Shown one piece after another: positions 26,081-39,054 of a stretch of DNA of 64,000 nucleotides. The DNA lies in NCBI GenBank assembly GCA_019722365.1, contig JADFUC010001076.1, forward strand, positions 62,001 to 126,000, in the 5' to 3' direction. Each line of letters opens with the position of its first letter. Within the stretch, counting starts at the first letter, position 1. A program made the position numbers and the translations under genes. This DNA comes from Lithospermum erythrorhizon. Its lineage: Eukaryota; Streptophyta; Magnoliopsida; Boraginales; Boraginaceae. Under the pieces are notes generated by a model. That model saw only the letters and a list, made by a program, of their open reading frames with translations, searched no databases and had not been told where the DNA came from.

Positions 26081-26799
26081 TTAAGATAATTAATCTTAAT
26101 CCTATAGATTTTAGAATTAATCATCTTAATTTTAGGATTTAATAATCAATTAAATCTCATTTTTTGAATTTTTGGACCAATTTTGGGCCCATTTTATTTA
26201 ACCGGTAAATATTTCGGATGTATTTTTCATGTGAAAAAAAATTTAATCATCCCAACCCATATGTACGATTTTTGAACATAACCTGGGGCAGCTGGCTAGT
26301 TCGCTTATTTCAATTTGCAACACAGTGGCCTACTGCCCATCAAGACGCTAAGTAGCGGGCTTTAGGTTTAGATGCACTGGCAGCTATTTTATTTGGGCAC
26401 GACTCAAAATCAAATCTCATCTTCTCCCCCATTTGGGGGGCTTAACCGAGGTAAGGTTCCCTTCTTCTATATTTTTTGGTCTTGTTTTTTCTTGCATGAT
26501 ATGATATCGTATGATAAATGTAGTAATCACTTAATGTCTTTTTCTATATTTCATAGTATTTTGTGTTTGAATTAGTTGAAATTTTGTAACTTTATTTGAG
26601 AAGTTTTTTTCAAGAGATTTTGCATAAAGTAAGTTATTTTTATACTTCTTGCAATTTTAGACTTGAATATTTATCTAGATAATTTGTTACAAGTATTTAT
26701 ATGTTTAATTGATACCTTACGTTTAGATTATATGTTTCTATCATAAAAATGAAAAATTAGTATTTTCAAGGATCATGCAGTCACATAATAACTTTAGAC

Positions 26800-28526
26800 T
26801 GTGCGGGTACAAAATAAAACCCATCAGAAAGTGAAAATCAACGTGAGCCGCTTATCAAATCGAAGAGGATCGACTATCCAAATTATGGATCCCTAAGTGT
26901 TTGCTGTCGATTTGTGAGATGTCTAGCTTGCTTGACTTGATTTGGTCTTAATAGGAGGCCGGTATGAGCACGGCTTATCTGGAAGTTTGGCTTCGACTTG
27001 ACTGGGTTGGGATAGAGCTCTATGACGAGTAGACATGCTGGGCTCCTACTACTTGACCAGACCGGTTCCGACTCGATATGGTCCTAGCCGGGGAGCCTTA
27101 GTAACAGAATCCCGCTACTGTATTTAACTCGATTCGTATTCTCGACTTGATATCGTGTCTATGTCGATCGATGGACTTATTGCACGGTTCCGCAGCTGCG
27201 ACTTGGGTTTAGTAATTACCGGGTGTGATTTCACCTTGTAATAGACTATATTTAAATGAAAGGGGTTTGAATAGATAAAGTTTCATCGCTCTGTGACTAG
27301 AAATAGAGTGCCAATGGTTTTCTATGATGAAGTGAGATTTGGCTCATTAAAATTTAATTCAAGCCGCGGAAGGACGCCACTTCAAATTATACTATGCTGG
27401 CCTTAGCGTACTTATCAAGCCAGAAGAATGGCAGGACTCGATGAAGATGTGAAGTTGTGTCAGTTTCTAACTTACGTTACGTTGCCTTAACAAAATTGGT
27501 TGACGTAGCCGACATCGCATGGGCGTGGACTGCCCAACCTTGTTGATGATAACGATCATTTAGACACGGGCTTTACTACCGTATTTCCCGCCTAGAATCC
27601 GCTATGTGGGACTAAACGCTCAAGGTATTTCTATATTTGAAACTCGATTTAATCAAATGTGAGATTTTTTCGTGTTTTCACGTAGCATTTATGAATAATC
27701 GTGGCTATTTAGCTAATTCCTAATATTCAAGCATTCTTGAGAAATTTATGCCATTCTCATCGATTTTATTTCAACTCAAGACTATTAAGTGCTCATGCAA
27801 TAATTCCACCTTTTAAGCGCCTATTTTAGGCTACTTGGAGGTGTTTTCTAGCCACGAAGTGGTGTTTTTACTAGTGGTTTTAAAGATTTAATTCTGTGGT
27901 AATCCTGTATAGGCTTTCTTGTATTTTCTCCGACAAGCTTTTTCATAGTATTTTCTAAACGATTAATTTTTTCGATATGAATCGATGTGATTTTCGAAAA
28001 TATAAAGTGGGTTTATATAGCTCTTTAAGCCGAATACTCGCTTCCGATCATTGATGACTCGCGATCATGACCCACAACACCCTCGGCGCAAAGATCCTGA
28101 CCGGCTGAAAATTTGGGCATCATTTTGCCACCAAGTTGTTAGATGTACCTATTTTGATACAAAAGAAGGTTCTCGATCTTTTCTAAAATAAACACATTTT
28201 CATATCAATCTGACCTTTGGAGTCTTCTATTTTACCCCAGCCCACCTCAAGTCTTCATTTCAATCCGAAACTTCTCGCACTTCAATTTTAGGCCCTATGG
28301 TCGATTTTATTGTAATAAAATTAGATTTAGCTCTAACCCCTAAATTTAACGAACATTTAACTCGTGACTAATTTCTGAACCCTTGTCAACGAGGTGATTT
28401 ACATTAAATTTAGTGCTCGATCAAAACCCTAACCACATTATATTTCTTTAGTGACCTGATTTAATTAGTTTAATTAACTCGTCTTAATCATTTTAATTAT
28501 TTTTTAATAAATTTTCTCTATCTTCA
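26800..28526. repeat. LTR-like direct repeat, right copy
   Basis: Starts tgtgcgggtacaaaataaaa and ends near tttctctatcttca, matching the left copy in order throughout but with many indels. The tg...ca ends fit an LTR. Confidence 0.65.
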
Positions 28527-29685
28527 AAATCTTAGTATAGTATAATGTGATTTTGTACAAAGTTAGGACAGAGTAACACTGTACCATTCTCATTAAACGT
28601 TACAATTTTGACTAATTATATTTCAGTCATGTAGTGAACCAAAAATAACCGAAAAATCGGTTTTTCCAATGCCCGATTTGGTTTTCGGTTGTTGTTATTG
28701 TAGAACCTATTTTTATTTCGGATCGGTTCGTTCCGTTAAAAAATCGACCCGATAGCAACATTAAAAAAAAGAAAAGTATATTCCATGTACGTAGTATAAT
28801 GACGAATGAGCATCAACATTAGACATTAATCATTCGTGTCCACTCCAAATTCCAATCATTCCCCCACCACACCACACACATGTCCGGGCTCCAAAACCAC
28901 TAGCACTAGCACATTTCTCTAACTCCTCTCTCTCTCTATTACATATATAAATATTGTTTCTAATTTCTTACAAAATTTGGATACAATTATTGATATTGAG
29001 AATGAATTTTGATATTTGGATCTAAATTTGATTATTAAATTGAATTGATGTAGTTAAATTGGATTATTAGGTTTAAATTGAAAACTATATTTGATAATTG
29101 GGACTAAATATATGGAAATTATATGTTTATTGAAATTGGAACCAAAAACCGAAAACCGAAACGAAAACCGTTTGTTCGATCTTTGAGAGATCAGACTAGA
29201 TCTGTTCCGTTTTGGTGTGCACGGACCATGTATGATACGTAATATAATAAGAACTTATTATAAGAAATACTTCGAAATATACAAATGATAAAATCATAGA
29301 AGTACGATAAATGAAAAGATAAAAACGGTACCAAATAATTTTGTATTGTCAAGGGATAACACCTTCAGCAAGTGGAGATTCCCAATTTCTTCCACGAGTT
29401 GATCTGAAATTAATGAAAACTGATGTGAATCACAACATGTGCTAGCTCAAGAGCAGAGAAACATTAGCTACGTCCGTTTTGTTTCGATTACAACTAAGTA
29501 GTATATCCCAAAATTTGATATTTTTTAATTATAAATTATATACTTAAGTATTTAGGTTTATTGATGTACTCACTTATATGAATAACCAAGTCATAATATA
29601 AATTATGTTCAAAACAAACCCAAAAAAAATGAACGGGAGTTTATATTTTTGTCATTAATTAATACCCTTCAATTGTATTTTAATT
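28527..29685. other. Intergenic, no gene recognised
   Basis: AT-rich sequence. Clusters of aaccgaaaa/ttttcggtt words lie at about 28640-28740 and, partly inverted, at 29140-29175. They may be the ends of a small unidentified element of about 550 bp. No coding text. Confidence 0.4.
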
Positions 29686-29836
29686 GTTATTATTACGGGA
29701 TATTATGTGATTAGTCCACTAGTATTATAATGGATAGTATATGGGCGATTTTATTGTATAGAGCCTGATAGTAGATTTATTATATAAATTGTAAATTTTC
29801 TCATCAATATCACTTGAGAGATTATTCAATTTTATA
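29686..29836 (+). repeat. 5' LTR of outer Copia element
   Basis: Shares gggc(g/t)attttattg and tcacttgagagattattcaatt with the right LTR. The left end is estimated from tgttattattacggg near 29685. It is followed at once by the primer-binding site 29837-29849. Confidence 0.55.
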
Positions 29837-29916
29837 TGGGATCAGAGTCAATATGTCTAAGAACAAATTTTTTCTTCAACCTACACCAATTCACTCGTAC
29901 CCCACGCGTCTTCATC

Positions 29917-30660
29917 ATGTCTGAAGAGCACAATTCGGCTGATGAAAGTGCTAATCCTCCTCCACCATAAAAAAACAATCCAACTAGCAATCCCATACCC
30001 CTTGCAAATCCCCCTAAGCTTGATCACACCTCTCCCTTTTATTTAAGTTCTAATGATAATCAGATAACATCATTAGCACTGTTATTTTTAATGGTAAAAA
30101 TTTTGATGAGTGGTCCAAATCTCTTCGTTTATCGTTTATTGCACGAAGAAATTCGGCTTTATTGATGGGTCCGTTGTCAAACCCACGACCAGTACTTTGA
30201 TTGCTGATTGGCAATGTGTTCAAGCCATGCTTGTCCAATGGATTTTAAATTCTATTGATCTTTCTCTTCGAAAGACCATCCCATACTTTGAGGAGGCACA
30301 TCCTTTATGGGTTGTTTTGCAGCGACGTTTTGATGTTAGTAGCGTACTCGTAAGCAGCAGTTGAAGGCGGCTTTAGCTGAATGTAAGCAACCTTCGACTA
30401 TGTCCGTGGGCCGATTATTTGGAAAATTGCAACTGCCAAGGGGATTTAATTGGCCACGTATGATCCAATTCCCCATGTCGCCAGGGTTTTTGCATGCGGT
30501 CATTTGGGCGAAAGCAAGCCCAACAAAACCAGATAACAATAGACTTCATGATTTTCTCTATGGTATTTATGTGGAAACATTTGAGGCGCTCGACTTACTA
30601 TCTCAAGACCCCGCGCTATTTTTGATCAAGCAAGATATCATGCTTATGCTCCATTAAGAA
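29917..30660 (+). pseudogene. Outer Copia gag
   Basis: Begins MSEEHNSADESANPPPP, then a stop. Downstream text in two frames, FNGKNFDEWSKSLRLSFIAR and then MLVQWILNSIDLSLRKTI with HPLWVVLQRRFDV, is the N-terminal gag domain of Ale-type Copia elements. At least three frame changes. The zinc-knuckle region expected after 30660 is not recognisable in the unusually GC-rich stretch 30660-31020. Confidence 0.75.
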
Positions 30661-31035
30661 CAACTGGGCCTAAGGTTCCGGCAAATTTCTGCATGTGGTT
30701 TGACACGGCGGTCCAGCCTCCACCTCGAGGTACATCTCAGTTTGAGTCTCGGAAGAACGCACCTATCATTAATGCTTCCGCCACGATGTTTCATCATGCT
30801 TTCCCCAAGCACGGTTTCTAGAAGTTTCGGGGCTTGTGCTTGGTCGTGTGTTCGGTGCTGCGACACCGTTCCGTGTCGCGGGAGACTGTCTAGCCGCTTC
30901 AAGTTGGTTCAACTGGCTCATTGTGCAGTGCTTCGAGGCGGACAAGTCCAAATGTTCGCTTGTCGCTCGGCTATGGCTTCGTCGAGTGGACTTCATGGTC
31001 GTTGACGGGATGTCCAATATGCGCAGCGTAAGCCT

Positions 31036-32034
31036 GTGTCTTTTCTAGGTAATTTCGATATTGGTTCTCAATACAAATTATTTGATAAGTTATTTGTAAG
31101 CAATTGGATTATTGATACTGGTGCCTCCAATATTGTAACTGGTGATTTAAGTTTATTATGTGATTGTATTGACATCTCTGGTTGTCCGATTCGTCTTCCG
31201 GATGGACAAATTTCTAGTGCTGTTAAACATGGTAATGTGTGTCTATCTTCCCATCTTGTGTTGCGTGATACCCTATATGTTCCTGAATTTACCTACAACT
31301 TGCTATCTGTGACCCAATTAGTTGACTCTCTGAATTGCGTGATTAAATTTACTAAGAATGTTTGCATTATACGTGATCCACCTCGAGAACTCCGATTGGG
31401 TTCGGTGAGCTGATGTAATGGACTTACTACTTTTGTAGTATTCCTGAGGCTTAGTTGCTGCATGTGAATGGGAAGATGTCTCCGGATTTGTGGCATCAAA
31501 GATTGGGTCATTCATCCGAAAGAGTAGTTAGGGTCTTACTTTTTATTTTTAGTTCTTTGCCGCTATCAACAAAGCCTCGTGTCATGTCATCAAGCTAAAC
31601 ATTCTAGATTCTTTCTATTATTGCTTTTGGCATAAGCGCCACCGTTGTTTCGAGTCGATTCATTGTGATTTTTTCGAGACCCTATAACACTGTCTTCTTT
31701 GTACATAGATATTTTTTGACTATAATGAATGATTTTTCTTGTTCTGTTTGGTTGTTTTTACTTGTTGATAAAACAAAGGTTTCCAAATATTTTATGCCTT
31801 CTTGTTATACTGATCGTCAATTTCAAAGGATAAATTCTGCTTAGTACTCAAGGATAATGGTACCGAATTCTATGTTCGGGATTATTTCTCCGCCGTATCA
31901 TTTTCCAAACCCTCGGCCAAGGCTGGGTGCAATTCCCCCATCGTAATGAGTGCTGGACTTAAACAAAGACATATCCCTAATGTGTGATCTAGCTTCAGGT
32001 TTCGTACAATATGGCTAAATTTGGGGCGAGTGTA
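31036..32034 (+). pseudogene. Outer Copia protease and integrase N-part
   Basis: The aspartic protease motif IIDTGASN (DTGAS at 31114-31128) is followed by LYVPEFTYNLLSVTQL. Next come the GAG-pre-integrase text PDLWHQRLGHSSERVV (31478-31530) and the integrase stretch FFTIMNDFSCSVWLFLLVDK (about 31715-31775). It ends at the codons for WGEC just before the inner element. The rest of the integrase resumes at 38243. Confidence 0.8.
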
Positions 32035-32854
32035 CGCGACATAATAAAAAGTGATTGCCTCAATGCCTCGGGAATTTGAAAAGGCACATTAGTTTTTCCT
32101 ACATTGTTTTTTTGAGCACCATTTAATTCTATTTAAATAACCCAATCTTTATCGGGGTTGCTCAACGACTAAGGCTGGGTATAAGTCTAGCCCGCTGTAA
32201 TAACCACACGCCGGCCCGCCCGGCTCGCTCCGTGTTCGTGCTTGGTGTTTGGTGTTTAAGCTCAGCGAGCACTGCTGTGCGCAGCTAAAGAGACCTTTTG
32301 CACTCTCTTTATTTCTTTTTGATCTCGATTATTTCAATAGAAATGTTATTAATAAAGATTATCACTATCAATACACAGCATTCATCACCATCATTCATCA
32401 CATTGGCTGTTACAAACGTTTTTTTTAACTTCAGAATTCAAAACCAGCCTCTACCTTCTCCTATAAATAGAGAGCACATCGACTTTCTATTATCTCCACT
32501 TCATGGCTGATTTGTGCCTCCGCTTCTCTTCACCCCCTTTCAAGATTCTGCTTGTTCACCGCTTTACTTTTCTCACAACACTGCATATTTTTCCGCTCGC
32601 TTTGCTTTCCCGGGTTGAGAATTGGCCAGAGGGTTTCATAGTCAGTTTTTGCCAGAGTGGACCTGCTGAATACCGCCGTGTTAACCTCGGGGGTTACCGC
32701 CCTAGTAGATTGCCACCTCGGTCCGGCTTTGATTAAGCTAAGTCAAGGGTTTTCATACTACCTAATAATAATGCAAATGCTTGGGTAACTTTGGTTCAAG
32801 TTTTTTGTTTGGTAACACAATCGGTTCGGCTATATCCGCATATCTTGTACTACA
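32035..32854 (+). repeat. 5' LTR of nested Copia element
   Basis: Shares ttgaaaaggcacattagttt, gagcaccatttaattctatt, aataaccacacgcc, ctaaagagacctttt and atatcttgtac with 37446-38241. It ends just before the gag start at 32878. Confidence 0.8.
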
Positions 32855-32877
32855 ATTTGAAAGCTTATCTTATAACC

Positions 32878-33560
32878 ATGCCTTCCAAATCGAAATTGCT
32901 CCGACATGTCTAACCGAACCTTTCGAACGGGTAACAACTATAAAAGATGGTCCCAAACCGCTATGTACCTCGAAGCTTTGATGTTGGATCATGTTATTTG
33001 AAACCGCCCCTCGAATATCTGCCGTCTCTCGATGGTTACTCTCTATTACTTTGGTTAATAAACGTGTGAAAGAACTAAAAAGGTTTGATAAAGATAACAA
33101 GATCAAGTAGGGGTGCCAAGTATTCTCGAACAACAAATACTAATTAATTACCTGCTTGACTTATATACTATTCACAACCGCCAAGTTAATTTGGGATGCC
33201 TTAGAGGAGTATATGGTAATGATGACGCCGGTGCTAAGAAATATTGCATGGGAAGTGGCTAGGCTTTTCAAATGATCGGTGAACAACCGGCATGGATCAA
33301 GTGCACGCCTTTGAAAATCAGGTACCGACGCGATTAATGGCGCATGAAACTTGATGAAGTGTTTTTGGCTAATGTTTTGTTGGAGAAATTTCCTCCTTCT
33401 TGGAATGATTACAGGAACAAACTGAAACACAAGAAGAAAGACTTCACCCTTGTCCAGTTGATTGGCAACATGAGAACTCTAAGAAAGCAACCGTCTCAAA
33501 GACAAAGCTGCCAATGGACAAAGGAGAAAGCTGACAATGGATGCTAATTTCACCAAGGCA
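32878..33560 (+). pseudogene. Nested Copia gag
   Basis: Starts MPSKSKLL. Frame-shifted family text follows: LTEPFERV, RWSQTA and MYLEAL, then a clean stretch DEVFLANVLLEKFPPSWNDY and KHKKKDFTLVQLIGNMRT (33350-33480). This is the Copia gag core of the type that usually ends PPSWNDYRNxLKHKKK. Stops and shifts prevent translation. Confidence 0.8.
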
Positions 33561-34044
33561 AACTTGCGGAAACCGGTGGTCTCCAACAACAACAAAGTTC
33601 AAAGGCGTAAGTGCGTGAACGAGAGTGCACTAAGAAGCCAACATCGAACAAGTTCATCAAACCAAAGCCTGTGATCAAGAAGGCGCCAAGTGCCGCAGTT
33701 GCTACGATGCAAGCCGACACAAGGCCTATCAATGCTTCAAGCCAAAGCCGATGCCCCCTGCCAACATTGTCAATCCAAATGACATCATAGCCGCTGTGGG
33801 TGGTCAAGCAAATCTGGTGGCAATGTAACCGATCAAGGCTGATACAGGAGCTTCTCGCCATTTGTGTGCAAATAAGGAGCTGTTCCAGGACTTTGAGGAT
33901 GTTGCTGATGGAGAATGTGTCTTCATGGGAAACTCTGCCACTGCTGGAATTCTGGGCAAAGGAAAGGTTCTGCTTAAGCTCACCTCTGGGAAGACCCTTT
34001 CTCTTAGTAATGTATTGTATGTACCACTCAAGGCCGCAACCTAG
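33561..34044 (+). pseudogene. Nested Copia zinc knuckle and protease
   Basis: A lysine/cysteine-rich stretch near 33680-33740 (gatgcaagccgacacaaggc) is the decayed zinc knuckle. The protease ADTGASRHLCANKELF (DTGAS at 33841-33855) continues in frame to LSNVLYVPL, then a TAG at about 34044. Confidence 0.8.
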
Positions 34045-34860
34045 TGTCTGCAGTCTTTTTATTAAACAAAAGTTGGTTTGAAACTTGTATTTGAGGCCGA
34101 TGTCAGAAGGACTCGTGAAATGAGAAAGCTCAGAGGAGCGGTTATCTCTCAATGGTGGCTTATTTATTCTCGAATGTTGTACCTTCCTTGATTAATAATA
34201 ATACATCTACTCGCTATATTATTGAGACACTATATTTTGGCATGCTAGACTAGACATGTTAATGTCAGCAGATCCATTAAACATCTCACAATTGTCTATC
34301 ATACCGCCTTATCTTCATCTCGAGCTACCCAAATGCCCAATTTGTAGAAGCTAAGTTTACCTGGCCTAGTAAACCCGTGACCCTGGGACAAACCAAGTAA
34401 TTGAAAGAATTCACACGACCTAGTCAATTTTAAGAACACTGGGGAGGCAGTGTGGTTAATCATTGGCGCGACCTTTATAGACGAATCTGCTCAGGTATAC
34501 CAGTGGTTCACCTTCTTGGAGCTAAGAGTGAGGTCGAGGATATGTTTATCAAGTTAACGAAGTAGTAGAACCAAATTGGATGAAAGATTGGGCACTGTCC
34601 GATCGCGCGAAAGATGGGGTCTTCTACCTCGGTGAGAGTTTTCAGTGAGCAGAACGGGATTATCCATGAGACTAGTGCCCTTACTTCTACCTCAAAACGG
34701 GATAGCCGAACGAAGAAATCAGACACCGAAAATATGATGAATGCTATGCTCCTAAGTTCGACTTCCCCACGAGACGCTGGGGAGGCGGTTTTGCTGCTTG
34801 TCACATTTCATCAAGTGGTACCCCATGCTAGTTGCATAAGACCCTATGAGATTTGAGGGT
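34045..34860 (+). pseudogene. Nested Copia GAG-pre-integrase and integrase
   Basis: NVVPSLINNN (about 34175-34205) and FWHARL (about 34236) are the pre-integrase region. The integrase follows with EQNGIIHETSA (34650-34682), QNGIAERRNQT in another frame, then MMNAMLLSS and WGEAV/GEAVLL. Numerous shifts. Confidence 0.75.
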
Positions 34861-35399
34861 TATCCCCCAACTTGGAGGCTTCTAGAGCGTAAAGCTCTAG
34901 CTGGGCGCTGGCTCGGCTCGAGCCTACACCAACATCGACCCAAGACCTAATGACTGTTTTCATTGGGTACGCCTGCACAAATGTTTCATGTATCATGTCT
35001 TTATCCGATCGCTCTATATCCGAGCCAGCTTTTGAGCATGTATTTTAAAGAAAGCATGTTTGTCTTCCTTTTTTCACATGATATGCCTCGTTTCACATGA
35101 TATGCCCGATTCACATGATAAGTGCCTGATGCACACGATAAAATTCGATATACGAGCATTCGATATTGACGCGACAAGAATTTTTCTAACTCTAGAGACC
35201 TTGTGAGGGACTTAAGAGGGTATATCTAGAGTGGAGAAATACTTTGGAGATGACTTTATAGTGAACTTCTATCCGAGATTATACGCGGATGATTATATAA
35301 GCGACGCAAACTGTTTCGCCTATATTATTTGAGGACGATCCTAAGACTTACCGCGAGGCCACGAGGTCTATTGATGCTACGCTTGGAGAGAGGCCACAA

Positions 35400-36783
35400 G
35401 AGGAAATCTTGATTCGATCAGGTCAAACCAAACTCGGGAGTTAGTTGATTTACCCAAGGTTGCAAGCTTATTAGTAATAAGTGGATCTTTAAGAAAGACA
35501 GACCACGGTTCAATGGTATCTGGGCTGAAGCCATGATTCGAGGCTTTACACAAAAGAAGGATATAGATTACTTTGATACTTATTCTCCAAGACTAAGATG
35601 GCCACTATCGTACTCCTTACTTAAATTGCTATTCATGGGTTGTGAGATACATCGATGGATGTTAAGACCCATTTCTTTGAACGGGGCGATCTGTAGGAAG
35701 AGATTTATATGACCCAACCCGAGGGTTTTGTGAGTCGTGGCCTAGGTAAAAGGCGTAAGCTGGTAAATTCTATATGGTTCAAACAAGCACCAAAAACAAA
35801 TGTAATGAGAAGTTTAGTGATACTTTAAGGCGAAGAATGGCTATACAGAAACAATTCTCGACTCATGTATACTCTAAGGGTTAGGACCTCGATTGCGTGA
35901 TCATATGCCTATATACATTTATATGTTGATTTTTTGGTAAGACTATGACTATAGTGAATAAGATCAAGGATTTCTTGTCATCTAAGTTTGAGATGAAAGA
36001 CTTAGGAGAAGTTGATACTATCCTAGGAGTTCGAGTTGTGAGAAACCCGGAGGGTATCTCATTGAGTCAATCTCATTATGTGGAGAAGATTTTGAGGAAG
36101 TTTAACTTTTTGAGGTTACACCACAGACTCCCTATGACGCTAAGGTACACTGATGAAAAATTAAAGGAGGTTCTCAAATAGAATATGCTAAGATTATCAG
36201 AGCCAAGCGATGTTCTCACTAACCTGCATTCGGCCCGATATTGCCTATGCTGTAAGTAGGTTAAGTCGGTATACCCATAACCCTAGCAGCCGAAGATCGA
36301 TGCTCTTCATCGATTACTTAGATACCTAAAAGGGACTATTGAGGTTAGTTTGAACTTTAAGTGAGTTCCCCTGCTGGGCGGTATCAGTGATAAGAATCGG
36401 GTCTCGGTAGTGATGATATTTGTTCTACCAAAGGGATATGTGTTTAGCCTTAGCAGAGGAGTTATTTCTGGAAGTCTCAAGCAAGTGCATTTCAGATAGC
36501 GCCTCCACCACGGAGTCCGAGTTCATCAGACTCGAGTCATGGTGTCAAGAAGCCGAATGGTCAAGAACTCACTAGCCGATGTACCAAGGAGAACCAGCGG
36601 CACCGTCTCACTACACCGTGATTCTCAAGGTACCATCGAGTCACAAATAATCATGCTTACAATGGTGTTAAAAGACATACGCAAATTAGACATGGCGCCA
36701 AGTGGCATTAACTCGAAAAAATGGGGTTATCAGACTACATGGAAGTCCCAATGTAATCTTGCCGATCCTTTTACTAAGGATTA
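35400..36783 (+). pseudogene. Nested Copia reverse transcriptase and RNase H
   Basis: RT text: NQTWELVDLPKG, ISNKWIFKKD, LYIYMLIF (the decayed YVDD region) and the intact run IKDFLSSKFEMKDLGEVDTI with LGVRVVRNPEGISLSQSHYV (35954-36090). RNase H text: ARPDIAYAVSRLSRYTHNP (about 36230-36285) and the terminal CNLADPFTKD before a TAA at 36783. Confidence 0.8.
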
Positions 36784-37445
36784 ACTAGGCGAAGCACTGA
36801 GACGCCGAGGGGATAAAGGGTCGCTCTAATCAAGATAGCATAAGTCAATTTCTTTGATGCACTACTTTCCTATCCCTATGGCGCGTAGTATTGATAAAAC
36901 TTATAGCCATATGTTTCAAGTGTGCTATCGGCATCGCACTTCATGGGATTTTAACTGTGACTATTCATAACCAAAGTTTGGTATCAGAACGCATATTGAA
37001 TTTTAGTCAGCGACCTTTCCATAACCAAAGATCGTGGTGCTGATGCACTGATGGAAATTTTGTGAGGATGGACTTAAGTCCTTAATAACTTGAAGATAGT
37101 GTTTTTGAGACACACTATAGGAGTTACCTACGTGAGTGTGATGGTGGGGCCGCCATCTATGAAAGACTGTGGCTTGTCTTCTAGCACCTATATCATGGTA
37201 CGACGGCCCAAACTGCTATTGTGCATTTCAAAGGACCTACACAATTTAGAGGCATAGTACGCTAATAAGGGGGTCTCAATCAAGGTCCAATAAGTTCAAG
37301 ACGAAGCCACTCATCGGCATCAAGTTGTTGCCCCATTTCAATTACGTGGTCAATTCAAATCGAAAGATATCGACTAAGTACTCAACCCTCCTGACCGTGA
37401 ATTCTCCTTAGCCTTTTCTGTTCCTTCCTCTATCGCTGGGGATCA
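36784..37445 (+). other. 3' untranslated part of nested Copia
   Basis: No coding text. A direct repeat of cataaccaaag occurs at about 36968 and 37020. The LTR begins at about 37446 after gatca. Confidence 0.5.
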
Positions 37446-38241
37446 TGGACATAATAAAAGTATTGTCTTGAATGCCTTGGGAATTTGAAAAGGCACATTA
37501 GTTTTTCCCACATTGTTTTTTGAGCACCATTTAATTCTATTTAAATAACCCAATCTTTATTGCTTGTTCAAATGACTAAGGCTTTTGGTATAAGTCTAGC
37601 CCGCTAAAATAACCACACGCCGCCCGCCCGGCTCGGCTCGGGTTCGTTCGTGGTTCAAAGCCTGTGTTTGGTGTTTCAGCGGAGTAATCGCGCGCGAGCC
37701 TAAAGAGACCTTTCAGACTCTCTCTCTTTATTTTTGATCCGATTATTTGAATAGAGTCGCTACACAAAGATTCATCACCATCAATACACATCATTCATCA
37801 CCATCAATACACAAAGATTCATCACTCGATGGCAAACGTTTTTTAATCCTTTAATTCAAAACCAAATTTCTTCCTTTCCTATAAATGTAGAAAGCACATC
37901 GACTCTTCTTTACATCCTACCTCAGTTTCACTGTGCCTGCCACCCTTTCGCGATTTTGCTTTTGTTCCAACGCTTTACTTTTCTCACAACACCGTGCATA
38001 TTTTCTCGCTCGCTTTTGTTTTCCCGGTTGACTTGTAGGTTTTCATAGCCGTTTCGCTGTGAGCTGACCCGCTGGAATACCGTGTTAACTCTGGGAGCTA
38101 CCGGTCTAGTGTATTGCCACTGTCCGCCGGATTAAGCTAAGTCAAGCCATACCACGATTACGTAAGCTTGGTAACTTTGGTTCTCGCTTTTTTTGTTTTA
38201 AAACACACCGGTTCGCTATATCTGCACATCTTGTACCACAC
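37446..38241 (+). repeat. 3' LTR of nested Copia element
   Basis: Begins tggacataataaaag and ends near cacatcttgtaccaca. It matches the 5' LTR in order but with many indels, including in the tandem catcaccatcaatacaca stretch (37785-37815). Confidence 0.8.
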
Positions 38242-38242
38242 A

Positions 38243-39054
38243 GATCCTAACAACAAGATATTTAATTGATCGATTTCCTCTGCTAAATTTCAAGTCGCCG
38301 ATGAAGTTACATAATACTCCCCTCCCCGCTCCTACTCTAAACTAAGTATTTTTGGGTCGTTGTGTTTTGCTCGAGCAAAAATCTAAATTGGATAAGCTTA
38401 GTAGTCGCAAATACGTTGTATTTTTCAGGTTACCTCATGTGGGAAAAAGGGGTGAAAGTTGTTTATATGGAATCCCAATCTTACTTTATGTCTCGTGATG
38501 TGGTGTTCTATGAAACCGAATTTCCATATGCTTTCTCATCGCCTAAGACGCCTAGTACTAGTACTACCTTATCCCCTGGAAATGTTGTTAGTGATAGTAA
38601 CTCTGATGGTTCAGAGTTGGATTATGATGATGATGTGGGGCCTAGCGTGCTCACGCATGAAGGGGAGTCAGGGTCGCACAACATCCTGCTTCGGTTGTAC
38701 AAGTTGCGGCTCCTGTTGTTGCGTCTTTGGGGCTGGAGCAGCAGCCTGCTTCGAGCTCTAATGAAGCCGTGGCTGGCCTGCATGATGCTTCATCCTCTCG
38801 AAGTGGTTCAGGGGTCACGGGGTGTACTAGTGGTATTTCTGAAGGAGTGGTGGAAATGGGACGAGGTAAACGCTCTCGCATACCGTGGGTTAAGCTTCAA
38901 GATTATGTTACTAATATCACTAAAAATAAGTCTGAGCCACCGTCCTCCTCTCAAATTTACAGACTTCATCCTATCGCATTCAAGAAATTATAACGTTCAA
39001 GGCACAAAACTTTTCTTGGTACCAGAATTGCGTACCGAACTCGAAGTCTTTTAA
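38243..39054 (+). pseudogene. Outer Copia integrase C-part
   Basis: LTTRYLIDRFP, then KLDKLSSRKY and VKVVYMESQSYFMSRDVVFY with ETEFPY, the end of the Copia integrase/linker. A serine-rich linker follows with GNVVSDSNSDGSELDYDDD. A long open frame covers 38362-39054 but shifts relative to the true frame partway. Confidence 0.8.

Larger units (their letters stand above)
23290..28526. mobile_element. Non-coding LTR-type element (LARD-like)
   Basis: Two long direct repeats (23290-25072 and 26800-28526) flank an interior of about 1.7 kb with no gag or pol text. This is the layout of a large retrotransposon derivative that would depend on proteins from elsewhere. The repeat copies have diverged with many indels, so insertion is old. 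I could not find a clear TSD, PBS or polypurine tract, so a plain segmental duplication remains possible. Orientation is unknown. Confidence 0.6.
32035..38241 (+). mobile_element. Second Copia element nested in the first
   Basis: Paired LTRs (about 32035-32854 and 37446-38241) flank gag, protease, integrase, RT and RNase H in order on the plus strand. Outer integrase text stops at WGEC (about 32034) and resumes as LTTRYLIDR at about 38243, so the insertion point is within the integrase codons of the outer element. A TSD cannot be read exactly; gtac and gatc flank the junctions. LTRs differ by many indels. All domains are frameshifted. Lineage is not assigned; the 0.8-kb LTR argues against Ale. 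Confidence 0.85.

Noticed and set aside
23290..28526. Autonomous gypsy element
   Set aside because: No gag, protease, RT or integrase text in any frame of the interior.
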